Assembly (NCBI RefSeq): GCF_002300165.1 | Contig: NZ_MLCE01000021.1 | Location: forward strand, 372,001 to 436,000 | Origin: Streptomyces sp. Tue6028 | Lineage (GTDB): Bacteria; Actinomycetota; Actinomycetes; Streptomycetales; Streptomycetaceae | Direction of reading: 5' to 3' | DNA length: 64,000 bases | Part shown: positions 26,672 to 34,580 of the stretch, in pieces | How positions within the stretch are numbered: position 1 is the first letter of the stretch | Layout: each line of letters begins with the position of its first letter | The notes under the pieces: model-generated | The model's database searches: none | What the model was told of the DNA's origin: nothing | Seen by the model: only the letters and a program-made list of their open reading frames with translations | Made by a program: the position numbers and the translations under genes

Positions 26672-27346
26672 TCAGCGTGAGCGCTTCGCGAGGCGCTCCA
26701 CGTCCAGCAGGATCACCGCGCGCGCCTCCAGGCGCAGCCAGCCGCGGCCGGCGAAGTCGGCGAGTGCCTTGTTGACGGTCTCACGCGACGCGCCCACCAG
26801 CTGGGCGAGTTCCTCCTGCGTGAGGTCGTGCACGACGTGGATGCCCTCCTCGGACTGCACGCCGAAGCGGCGCGACAGGTCCAGGAGCGCGCGGGCGACA
26901 CGGCCCGGGACGTCGGAGAAGACCAGGTCGGACATCTGGTCGTTGGTCTTGCGCAGACGGCGGGCGACGGCGCGCAGCAGCGCGGCGGCCACCTCGGGCC
27001 GTGCGTTCAGCCAGGGCTGGAGGTCGCCGTGGCCGAGGCCGAGCAGCTTGACCTCGGTGAGCGCGGTGGCGGTCGCCGTGCGCGGGCCCGGGTCGAAGAG
27101 CGACAGTTCGCCGATCAGCTCGCCGGGGCCGAGGACCGCGAGCATGTTCTCGCGGCCGTCGGGGGAGGTGCGGTGCAGCTTCACCTTGCCCTCGGTCACC
27201 ACATAGAGGCGGTCTCCGGGATCGCCCTCGTGGAAGAGAGCGTCACCTCGCGCGAGGGTCACCTCACTCATGGAGGCGCGGAGCTCCGCGGCCTGCTCGT
27301 CATCGAGCGCCGCGAAGAGCGGGGCGCGCCGCAGAACGTCGTCCAC
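26672..27346 (-). CDS. crp: Crp/Fnr family regulator (cAMP receptor protein homologue)
   Basis: A 224-residue transcription factor with an N-terminal cyclic-nucleotide-binding barrel (GDRLYVVTEGKVKLHR, then GPGELIGELSLFDPGPRTATA, the phosphate-binding cassette). A central helix joins it to a winged helix-turn-helix (LTQEELAQLVGASRETVNKA). The start is GTG 27346, preceded by AAGGAGAG. Streptomyces Crp acts in germination, colony development and antibiotic production. A terminator it shares with the MBL gene lies just downstream. Confidence 0.94.
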   Translation of the reverse strand: MDDVLRRAPLFAALDDEQAAELRASMSEVTLARGDALFHEGDPGDRLYVVTEGKVKLHRTSPDGRENMLAVLGPGELIGELSLFDPGPRTATATALTEVKLLGLGHGDLQPWLNARPEVAAALLRAVARRLRKTNDQMSDLVFSDVPGRVARALLDLSRRFGVQSEEGIHVVHDLTQEELAQLVGASRETVNKALADFAGRGWLRLEARAVILLDVERLAKRSR

Positions 27347-27541
27347 GAGTTCTCTCCTTGTCGACCTGCTCAGGGGATCTTGCTCCCCCTTGGTACCAGG
27401 GGACCGTGTTCCCCATCTTGCCGGACCGTCCAAACAGTGTGATCAGTCACAAGTCTGCCGCACTGGCGTCCCAGGGAGTGCGGCAGGGGGCCAATTGGGC
27501 GCCGATCTTCCGGGTCCAGGGCGGATGTCGGTGCCGGGCTT

Positions 27542-27547
27542 TAGGCT
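27542..27547 (+). promoter_or_regulatory. -10 box for a leaderless transcript upstream of nth
   Basis: TAGGCT, six bases, then a GTG at 27554, the same spacing as other leaderless genes in the window. Confidence 0.5.
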
Positions 27548-27553
27548 GGCCGG

Positions 27554-27733
27554 GTGTCCAAATCGCCGGTGAGAGCACAGGCCAAGGGGGCTGGGCGGGT
27601 GGTTGTACGTCGCGATTCCGCTGTGGGCGAACAAGCTCTCGACGGATTCAAGAAACCGACAAAAGGGGCAAAGCTCCTGCCGGTGACGGGGGCGACTCTG
27701 CCGCCGGAAGGCGGGGAAGGGACGACGGCGTGA
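27554..27733 (+). CDS. Short leader ORF coupled to nth
   Basis: A 59-codon frame (VSKSPVRAQAKGAGRVVVRR, ending PPEGGEGTTA) opens at a GTG placed for leaderless translation. It ends in a TGA that overlaps the nth GTG (GTGA at 27730). The product is basic (many Lys/Arg), like the nth tail that follows. It may be a true coupled small protein, or the original N-terminus of Nth displaced by a frameshift. No homologue recognised. Confidence 0.45.
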   Translation: MSKSPVRAQAKGAGRVVVRRDSAVGEQALDGFKKPTKGAKLLPVTGATLPPEGGEGTTA

Positions 27734-28866
27734 CGCCGGCAGCGAAGAAGACCGCCAGTACGGCAGCCGGAAAGACGGCAGCCGACACAGCAGTAGCCGA
27801 CACGACGGCAGCGAAGAAGACCGCCAAGAAGACCGCCGGGACGGCAGTTGGGAAGTCCGCCGGGCGGGTGACCGCGGGGTCCGGGAAGAAGGCCGCCGCC
27901 GCGCCCGCGAAGAGAGCCGGTGGTACGGCCGAGAAGGTGACGCCGGCGAAGAAGGCTCCGGCGAAGAAGGCTGCCGCCGCGAAGACCGCCGCCGCGTCCG
28001 CGAAGAAGGCCGCGGCGAAGAGCGCCGCCGCTCCCGCGAAGAAAGCCGCTCCCGCGAAGAAGACCGTCGCGGCCGCCGCGAAGCCCCCGAGGAACGAGTC
28101 GCGCACCGCCCTCGTGCGCCGCGCCCGCCGTATCGACCGCGAGCTCGCCGAGGTCTACCCGTACGCCCACCCGGAGCTGGACTTCGAGAACCCCTTCCAG
28201 CTCATCGTCGCCACGGTGCTGTCCGCGCAGACCACCGACCTGCGGGTGAACCAGACGACCCCGGCGCTCTTCGCCAAGTACCCGACCCCGGAGGACCTGG
28301 CCGCGGCCAATCCGGAGGAGGTCGAGGAGATCCTGCGCCCGACCGGGTTCTTCCGGGCCAAGACCAAGTCGGTGATAGGGCTGTCCAAGGCCCTGCGGGA
28401 CGAGTTCGGCGGCGAGGTGCCCGGCCGGCTCGAAGACCTCGTCAAGCTGCCGGGCGTGGGGCGCAAGACCGCCTTCGTCGTCCTCGGCAATGCCTTCGGG
28501 CGGCCCGGGATCACCGTGGACACCCACTTCCAGCGGCTCGTGCGCCGTTGGCAGTGGACCGACGAGACCGACCCGGACAAGATCGAGGCGGCCGTCGGCG
28601 CGCTCTTCCCGAAGAGCGAGTGGACGATGCTGTCCCACCATGTGATCTTCCACGGCCGCCGTATCTGCCACGCCAGGAAGCCCGCCTGCGGCGCCTGCCC
28701 CATCGCGCCGCTCTGCCCGGCGTACGGCGAGGGCGAGACCGATCCGGAGAAGGCGAAGAAGCTCCTGAAGTACGAGAAGGGCGGCTTCCCCGGCCAGCGG
28801 CTCAAGCCCCCGCAGTCGTATCTGGACGCCGGCGGCATCCCCGCACCCCCACTGGGTGCCGGATGA
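27730..28866 (+). CDS. nth: Endonuclease III with Ala/Lys-rich N-terminal tail
   Basis: A bifunctional DNA glycosylase/AP lyase for oxidised pyrimidines. The first ~125 residues form a histone-H1-like tail of KKA/AKK repeats. The catalytic core starts near ESRTALVRRARRIDREL. It holds the helix-hairpin-helix with the catalytic Lys (LPGVGRKTAFVVLGNAFG), the Asp in ITVDTHFQRL, and the 4Fe-4S ligands in CHARKPACGACPIAPLC (C-x6-C-x2-C-x5-C). The start is placed at GTG 27730, with GGAAGGGA upstream and overlap with the leader ORF. An upstream extension of this frame is possible. The basic tail probably adds DNA binding. Confidence 0.9.
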   Translation: MTPAAKKTASTAAGKTAADTAVADTTAAKKTAKKTAGTAVGKSAGRVTAGSGKKAAAAPAKRAGGTAEKVTPAKKAPAKKAAAAKTAAASAKKAAAKSAAAPAKKAAPAKKTVAAAAKPPRNESRTALVRRARRIDRELAEVYPYAHPELDFENPFQLIVATVLSAQTTDLRVNQTTPALFAKYPTPEDLAAANPEEVEEILRPTGFFRAKTKSVIGLSKALRDEFGGEVPGRLEDLVKLPGVGRKTAFVVLGNAFGRPGITVDTHFQRLVRRWQWTDETDPDKIEAAVGALFPKSEWTMLSHHVIFHGRRICHARKPACGACPIAPLCPAYGEGETDPEKAKKLLKYEKGGFPGQRLKPPQSYLDAGGIPAPPLGAG

Positions 28867-28918
28867 CGGAACGAACACGGCACCGACAGGCGTTGGGAAC
28901 AGCAGAACGGGGGTGGCG

Positions 28919-29614
28919 ATGACGCACGCGAGTGACACGCAGGGCGGGCCGGTGACGCTCAGCAAGGACGGTCTGCCCGACTGGCTGGCCCCGGTCGTGC
29001 ATGCCGCCGAGACGGTGGAGCCGCTCCAGCTGAGCCGCTTCCTGCCGCCGGCGGACGGGGCGGGGCGCCAGTCGGCCGTCCTCATCCTCTTCGGCGAGGG
29101 GGAGCGTGGTCCCGAGCTGCTGCTGATGGAGCGCGCCAGCTCCCTCAGATCGCATGCCGGGCAGCCCTCCTTCCCCGGTGGCGCCCTCGACCCCGAGGAC
29201 GGCGATCCGAAGGGGGACGGGCCGCTGCGGGCCGCCCTGCGCGAGGCCGAGGAGGAGACCGGGCTCGACCCGAGCGGCGTCCAGCTCTTCGGCGTGCTGC
29301 CCAAGCTGTACATCCCGGTGAGCAGCTTCGTGGTGACCCCGGTCCTGGGCTGGTGGCGCCGTCCGACACCGGTCGGCGTCGTCGACCCCGCCGAGACGGC
29401 CAGAGTCTTCACGGTCCCCGTGGCGGATCTCACGGACCCCGCCAACCGCGCCACCACCGTGCACCCCAGCGGCCACAGAGGTCCGGCATTTCTGGTCGAA
29501 TCGGCACTCGTCTGGGGTTTCACGGCCGGTGTGATCGACAAGATCCTGCATTACTCCGGCTGGGAGCGTCCCTGGGACCGCGGGAAGCAGGTCCCGCTCG
29601 ACTGGCGCTCATGA
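28919..29614 (+). CDS. NUDIX hydrolase, CoA pyrophosphatase type
   Basis: A 231-residue NUDIX protein of the CoAse group. It contains SLRSHAGQPSFPGGALDPED and, after a short insert, AALREAEEETGLD, which match the UPF0035 and NUDIX signatures of CoA pyrophosphatases. ATG 28919 follows a G-rich run, with GGGGG about 6-10 bases upstream. A GTG at 28856 overlapping the nth stop would add 21 residues, so the choice is not final. Probably in one operon with nth and the protease. Confidence 0.9.
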   Translation: MTHASDTQGGPVTLSKDGLPDWLAPVVHAAETVEPLQLSRFLPPADGAGRQSAVLILFGEGERGPELLLMERASSLRSHAGQPSFPGGALDPEDGDPKGDGPLRAALREAEEETGLDPSGVQLFGVLPKLYIPVSSFVVTPVLGWWRRPTPVGVVDPAETARVFTVPVADLTDPANRATTVHPSGHRGPAFLVESALVWGFTAGVIDKILHYSGWERPWDRGKQVPLDWRS

Positions 29615-29710
29615 CAGGGTGGCCCCCGTGCTGTGTTTTTCCGGGGGGCGACCCCTGGACCCCCGGCCGGACGATCGCGACCGGAAAGTGATGAGGCGAG
29701 GCTTGAAGCA

Positions 29711-30910
29711 GTGAACGTGCTGGACATCCTGTTGCTGGTCGCCGCCGTGTGGTTCGCGATCGTCGGCTATCGCCAGGGCTTCGTCGTAGGCATCCTGTCG
29801 GTGATCGGCTTCCTGGGCGGCGGCCTCGTCGCCGTCTACCTGCTCCCGCTGATCTGGGGCTGGGCGACCGACGACACCGAGGTGAGTACGACCGCCGCCG
29901 TGGTCGCCGTGATCGTCGTGATCGTCTGTGCCTCGGTCGGACAGGCCCTGACCACCCATCTGGGCAACAAACTGCGCCGGTACATCACCTGGTCCCCGGC
30001 CCGCGCCCTGGACGCGACGGGCGGCGCCCTGGTGAATGTGGTGGCGATGCTCCTCGTGGCCTGGCTGATCGGCTCCGCCCTCGCCGGTACGACGCTGCCG
30101 ACGCTCGGCAAGGAGGTCCGCAACTCCAAGGTGCTGCTCGGGGTGTCCCGCGCGCTGCCCACCCAGGCGAACACCTGGTTCGCCGACTTCTCCTCGGTGC
30201 TCGCGCAGAACGGCTTCCCGCAGGTCTTCAGCCCCTTCGCCAACGAGCCCATCACCGAGGTGCAGCCGCCCGACCCGGCGCTCGCCCGCAGCCCCGTCGC
30301 CACCCGCGCCCAGAGGTCCATCGTCAAGGTGATGGGTACCGCGCAGAGTTGCGGCAAGGTGCTCGAAGGCACCGGCTTCGTCTTCAGCGACCGCCGTGTG
30401 ATGACCAACGCGCACGTCGTCGGCGGGGTCGACGAGCCCACCGTGCAGATCGGCGGCGAGGGCAAGAAGTACGACGCCACGGTCGTCCTGTACGACTGGG
30501 AGCGCGACATCGCCGTACTCGACGTGCCCAACCTCCACGCGCCCGTGCTGCAGTTCAGCCGGCAGGACGCGACGAGCGGCAGCAGCGCGATCGTCGCCGG
30601 CTTCCCGCAGAACGGCGCGTACAACGTCCAGCCCGCGCGCGTACGCGGTCGCATCACGGCCAACGGCCCGGACATCTACCACCGCAAGACGGTGCGCCGA
30701 GACGTCTACTCGCTCTACGCGACCGTCCGCCAGGGCAACTCCGGCGGCCCGCTGCTCACACCCGAAGGCAAGGTGTACGGCGTGGTCTTCGCGAAGTCGC
30801 TCGACGATGCCAACACCGGATACGCGCTCACCGCGGACGAGGTCGCGGAGGACGTCGCCAAGGGGCGTACCGCCAACCAGCAGGTGGACAGCGACAGCTG
30901 CGCGCTCTGA
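29711..30910 (+). CDS. MarP-like membrane serine protease
   Basis: A 399-residue protein with four hydrophobic N-terminal spans of the colicin V production (CvpA) type (VLDILLLVAAVWFAIVGYRQ onward). A trypsin-like domain follows. The catalytic triad is His in TNAHVVGG, Asp in ERDIAVLDV and Ser in RQGNSGGPL. Two Cys (QSCGKV, and SCAL near the end) could form the regulatory disulfide known in mycobacterial MarP, which confers acid and oxidative-stress resistance. The active domain is expected outside the membrane. Confidence 0.93.
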   Translation: MNVLDILLLVAAVWFAIVGYRQGFVVGILSVIGFLGGGLVAVYLLPLIWGWATDDTEVSTTAAVVAVIVVIVCASVGQALTTHLGNKLRRYITWSPARALDATGGALVNVVAMLLVAWLIGSALAGTTLPTLGKEVRNSKVLLGVSRALPTQANTWFADFSSVLAQNGFPQVFSPFANEPITEVQPPDPALARSPVATRAQRSIVKVMGTAQSCGKVLEGTGFVFSDRRVMTNAHVVGGVDEPTVQIGGEGKKYDATVVLYDWERDIAVLDVPNLHAPVLQFSRQDATSGSSAIVAGFPQNGAYNVQPARVRGRITANGPDIYHRKTVRRDVYSLYATVRQGNSGGPLLTPEGKVYGVVFAKSLDDANTGYALTADEVAEDVAKGRTANQQVDSDSCAL

Positions 30911-30932
30911 GCCCGCCCCCGCGGGGGCGGGC
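30911..30932 (+). terminator. Perfect hairpin after the serine protease
   Basis: GCCCGCCCCCG pairs with CGGGGGCGGGC immediately after the stop codon, with essentially no loop. Confidence 0.6.
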
Positions 30933-30938
30933 CGTCGC

Positions 30939-31118
30939 TCAGCCGCGCGGGTGGCGCAGTCGTACCGAGACCCAGCGGGCCCGGCGGCGCAGGATGTGCG
31001 GAATACCCACGCGGGGGTCCGCGCCCGGCATCTGCGGGGTACCCCTCCGATGGGAGCTCAGGCCCGTGGCCGAGCGGCGATTGCGTGCTGCGTCACTGTA
31101 GTCGTGCGTCCAGCCCAT
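30939..31118 (-). CDS. Possible small basic protein (59 residues)
   Basis: A minus-strand frame begins MGWTHDYSDAARNRRSATGL and ends ILRRRARWVSVRLRHPRG. GGGG precedes the ATG. Its composition (pI very basic, Trp, Tyr and His near the start) is unlike the Arg/Pro/Gly-rich shadow frames of this DNA, and nothing on the other strand competes for this space. Function unknown. The rest of the gap to 31390 (AT-richer around 31150-31230) holds no other gene that I can support. Confidence 0.4.
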   Translation of the reverse strand: MGWTHDYSDAARNRRSATGLSSHRRGTPQMPGADPRVGIPHILRRRARWVSVRLRHPRG

Positions 31119-31390
31119 ACCCCGACGTCTGCCCCCGCCCCAAGGTCCATAACCGCGCCCGGGGCCCTCAATTGGCCTATGCGCCAGGCAATTGGCCGTT
31201 CGAAGCACAGATGTTCCCGTTCGCATACCGGGCGCGTCCGCGCGGTCACTCCCGGCTGTCCGCGCGGGCGTGACGGCTGCCCCCGCGGGCCTGTGACGGC
31301 TTCCGCGCGCGGGGCCCGAGCGGCTTTGACGAGGCGTCGGGCGTCTGCTGACGGGTCGTCGGTCTACCCGGGTTGGGCGTCCCGGCCCGG

Positions 31391-32341
31391 TCACCTGTCC
31401 GGTTCGGGGTCCTTGAGCCAGTTGACCAGTTCGGTGGAGAACGCCACCGGGTCCTCCTCGTGCGGGAAGTGCCCGAGCCCGTCGAACAGCCGCCAGCGGT
31501 AGGGCGCTTCGACGTACTCCCCGGACCCCGCCGCGCTCCGCGTCCGCATCACCGGGTCGAGCGAGCCGTGCAGATGCAGCGTCGGCACCCGCACGGGCCG
31601 CTTCATACGCCGGTTGAACTGGATGCCGTCCGGGCGTGCCATGGACCGCACCATCCACCGGTACGGCTCGATCGAGCAGTGCGCCGTGGACGGGATGCAC
31701 ATGGCGCGGCGGTACGTCTCCACGGCCTCGTCGTCCGGCTGTCGCGGCCCGGACCAGTCCCGTACCAGACGGCCCACCAGGGCACCGTCGTCCGCGACGA
31801 GTTGACGTTCCGGGATCCAGGGGCGCTGGAATCCCCAGATGTAGGAGCCGGCCGCCGTCTGCTTGACGTCGGACAGCATCGCGGAACGCCAGCGCCGCGG
31901 GTGCGGCATGGACGACACGGCGAGCCGACGGACCAGCTTGGGCCGCATGACGGCCGCCGTCCACGCCAGGTACCCGCCCAGGTCGTGCCCGACGAGTGCG
32001 GCGTCGGGCTCGCCGAGGGACCGTACGACGCCGGTGATGTCGAGCGCGAGGTTCGCGGGGTCGTAACCGCGGGGCGTACGGTCGCTGCCCCCGACACCCC
32101 GCAGGTCCATGGCCACGGCCCGGAACCCGGCGTCGGCGAGCGCGGTCATCTGGTGCCGCCACGCCCACCAGAACTGGGGGAAGCCGTGCAGCAGCAGGAC
32201 GAGCGGACCGTCCCCCAGTTCGGCGATGTGGAAGCGGGCGCCGTTCGCCGCGACGTCACGGTGGGTCACCTCGCGTCCGCCGGGCAGGCCGATGCGTACG
32301 GCGGAGGCGGGTTGCGCCGAAGGTGTGGCGGGGTCGGTCAT
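31391..32341 (-). CDS. Alpha/beta hydrolase, epoxide hydrolase-like
   Basis: A 316-residue hydrolase. The oxyanion-hole motif is LLLHGFPQFWWAW, and the nucleophile is Asp in VGHDLGGYLAW, as in epoxide hydrolases and dehalogenases rather than Ser hydrolases. The cap domain contains GSYIWGFQRPWIPE, and the catalytic His lies in GLGHFPHEEDP. The substrate is unknown. Its start overlaps the stop of the holin-like gene (ATGA), so they are co-translated. Confidence 0.9.
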   Translation of the reverse strand: MTDPATPSAQPASAVRIGLPGGREVTHRDVAANGARFHIAELGDGPLVLLLHGFPQFWWAWRHQMTALADAGFRAVAMDLRGVGGSDRTPRGYDPANLALDITGVVRSLGEPDAALVGHDLGGYLAWTAAVMRPKLVRRLAVSSMPHPRRWRSAMLSDVKQTAAGSYIWGFQRPWIPERQLVADDGALVGRLVRDWSGPRQPDDEAVETYRRAMCIPSTAHCSIEPYRWMVRSMARPDGIQFNRRMKRPVRVPTLHLHGSLDPVMRTRSAAGSGEYVEAPYRWRLFDGLGHFPHEEDPVAFSTELVNWLKDPEPDR

Positions 32342-32814
32342 GAGGATGAGCGTGCCACAGCCTCGACCGCGTCATCGACCCGCTCCGCGCGGGGGTGCGG
32401 CTTGGCGTTCTGCAGGACGCTCGCCGATTCCTTCATCGAGGCGGCGACCTTCTGCGGGCCCTGGCTCTTCTTGGCCTTCTTGGCGAAGACGACACCGATC
32501 AGCGCCAGTACGGCGGCGACCAGCACGTTCGCGGCGAACGACAGCAGGAAGCAGATCGCCAGGTTCCAGTTGCTCCAGGTCCGGATGCCGTAGGCGAGGG
32601 CGAAGTTCAGCATCGGCAGGGAGAAGATCAGCACCGCCCCGGCCACCGAGAACGCGCCGCCGCTGGTCGCGCCGCGCTTGACATCCCGCTTGAGCTGCGC
32701 CTTCGCCAGCGCGATCTCGTCGTGCACCAGGGCGGACATCTCGGTCGTCGCCGAGGCGAACAGCTGGCCGATGCTGCGTTCGGCGCCGACCGGGCTGCCG
32801 TCGGGTGCGCTCAT
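32338..32814 (-). CDS. Holin-like (phage holin family, Holin-X) membrane protein
   Basis: A 158-residue protein with an amphipathic N-terminal helix (SIGQLFASATTEMSALVHDE) and two membrane spans (AFSVAGAVLIFSLPMLNFAL, and LAICFLLSFAANVLVAAVLA), then a Lys/Ala-rich cytoplasmic tail. This is the actinobacterial Holin-X/DUF1469 type. Despite the name, it sits in a core locus with no phage genes, so a lysis role is unlikely. GGGAG precedes the ATG. Confidence 0.85.
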   Translation of the reverse strand: MSAPDGSPVGAERSIGQLFASATTEMSALVHDEIALAKAQLKRDVKRGATSGGAFSVAGAVLIFSLPMLNFALAYGIRTWSNWNLAICFLLSFAANVLVAAVLALIGVVFAKKAKKSQGPQKVAASMKESASVLQNAKPHPRAERVDDAVEAVARSSS

Positions 32815-32882
32815 CGCGTTCTCCCTTTTCTGCTGAGTCTGTGCGGTCCGGCTTCTGCTTCTGTTTGTACCGTCTGGTCAGA

Positions 32883-34280
32883 TCATGCCGGACCGTCGTC
32901 TCCCGCGCCTGCCCCGCCCTTCACTTCGGCAAGCCTGCGGTGCTCGGCGGCCTTCCGCTCGTAGATCTCGGCCATCCGTAGGTGGTACGCCGGGTCGTCC
33001 TCCTCGTAGATGTCGGGGATGCCGTCGCGGTCGTCGTCGCGCTCCTCGACCTCGCACAGCGCGCGGTACTTGGCGTTGCGGATCTTCAGCAGCGCGGTGG
33101 CGAGGGCGGCGGCGATGACCGAGCCGACCAGTACGGCGGCCTTGATCTCGTCGGTGAGGGCCTCGTCGCCCTGGAAGGCGAGTTCGCCGATCAGGAGCGA
33201 GACGGTGAAGCCGATGCCGGCCAGGGTGGCGACGGCGGCGACGTCGGCCCAGGCCAGGTCCTCGTTGAGGGTCGCCCGGGTGAATCGCGCCGTCAGCCAG
33301 GTGCCGCCGAAGACGCCGACCGTCTTGCCGACGACGAGTCCGAGGACGACACCCAGCGTCTCCGGGCGGGTGAAGACGTCGCCCAGCGCGCTGCCGGACA
33401 CCGCCACGCCCGCGCTGAACAGGGCGAACAGCGGCACCGCGAGCCCGGCGGACAGGGGACGTACGAGGTGTTCGATGTGCTCGCCGGGGGAGTGCTCCTC
33501 GCCCTCGCGCCGGTGGCAGCGCAGCATCAGGCCCATCGCGACGCCGGCGATCGTGGCGTGGACGCCGCTGTTGTACATCAGCCCCCAGATGACGAGGGCG
33601 AGCGGCACGTACACGTACCAGCCGCGTATGCCCTTGCGCAGCAGCAGCCAGAACACGGCGAGGCCGATGACCGCGCCGCCGAGCGCGGCGAGGTCGATGT
33701 CCTCGGTGAAGAAGACCGCGATGATCAGGATGGCGAACAGGTCGTCGACGACGGCGAGGGTCAGCAGGAAGGCCCGCAGGGCGGACGGCAGCGATGTCCC
33801 GATGACGGCGAGGACGGCGAGCGCGAAGGCGATGTCGGTGGCGGTCGGGACGGCCCATCCGTCGAGCGAGCCGCCGCCGAACGCGTTGGTGAGGGCGTAG
33901 ACGAGCGCGGGCACGGCCATGCCGCAGACCGCGGCGACGACGGGCAGCAGCGCTGCCTTCGGGTCGCGCAGGTCGCCGGCCACCAGCTCGCGTTTCAGCT
34001 CGATGCCGGCGACGAAGAAGAACACGGCGAGCAGGCCGTCGGCCGCCCAGTGCTCGACGGACAGGTCGAGCCCGAGCGCGGCGGGGCCGAGGTGGAAGTG
34101 GGCGACGCTCGCGTAACTGTCCTGCAGCGGCGTGTTCGCCCAGATCAGTGCGGCGATCGTGGCGAGGAGCAGCAGGACGCCGCCGACGGTCTCGGTGCGC
34201 AGCGCGTCCGCGACGAAGGTCCGCTCGGGCAGGGACAGCCGGCCGAGGAACTTGCGGGCGGGGGTGCGGAGCGCGGTCAC
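32883..34280 (-). CDS. nhaA: Na+/H+ antiporter NhaA
   Basis: A 465-residue transporter that exports Na+ in exchange for H+. Eleven to twelve spans are visible. The ion-binding pair lies in VPTATDIAFAL and LAVVDDLFAILII, equivalent to Asp133 and Asp163/164 of E. coli NhaA. The start is GTG 34280, with GGAGGT six bases upstream; an earlier frame opening at 34343 has no such site. The cytoplasmic C-terminus carries EERDDDRDGIPDIYEEDD, an acidic calcium-binding-like motif, and a helical tail not usual in NhaA. Confidence 0.94.
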   Translation of the reverse strand: MTALRTPARKFLGRLSLPERTFVADALRTETVGGVLLLLATIAALIWANTPLQDSYASVAHFHLGPAALGLDLSVEHWAADGLLAVFFFVAGIELKRELVAGDLRDPKAALLPVVAAVCGMAVPALVYALTNAFGGGSLDGWAVPTATDIAFALAVLAVIGTSLPSALRAFLLTLAVVDDLFAILIIAVFFTEDIDLAALGGAVIGLAVFWLLLRKGIRGWYVYVPLALVIWGLMYNSGVHATIAGVAMGLMLRCHRREGEEHSPGEHIEHLVRPLSAGLAVPLFALFSAGVAVSGSALGDVFTRPETLGVVLGLVVGKTVGVFGGTWLTARFTRATLNEDLAWADVAAVATLAGIGFTVSLLIGELAFQGDEALTDEIKAAVLVGSVIAAALATALLKIRNAKYRALCEVEERDDDRDGIPDIYEEDDPAYHLRMAEIYERKAAEHRRLAEVKGGAGAGDDGPA

Positions 34281-34536
34281 GGTGAGACCTCCGGTCGGTG
34301 GGCAGGACTGAGTACCTGCCGACCAGACTTCCCGGCACACCATGACGATCTTGTCGCGTCGTTGACGCTTTCCTCAGGTTACCTAGCAGGTGGCCGTTGC
34401 TGTACGACGATCCTCACATGAACCGCGAAAGGGGGCACTCGGCGCGGCTGGGGGAGAGCCGCGCCTGGTGCCCCCGAACGGACGGTGCCGGGTCGTCAGG
34501 GCTCGTCGTGAGTCCTTGTCGTCCGGCCGCTTCGCG

Positions 34537-34580
34537 AGTCCGCGTCGTCAGTCCGCGTCGTCAGTCCGCGTCGTCAGTCC
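34537..34580. repeat. 13-bp tandem repeat over the acs stop codon
   Basis: Three copies of AGTCCGCGTCGTC plus a partial fourth. The acs stop codon (34574-34576) lies in the repeat, so slippage would alter the C-terminus. Confidence 0.8.

Noticed and set aside
32338..32814. Prophage lysis gene
   Set aside because: Holin-X family proteins are common actinobacterial chromosomal membrane proteins; no phage genes nearby.
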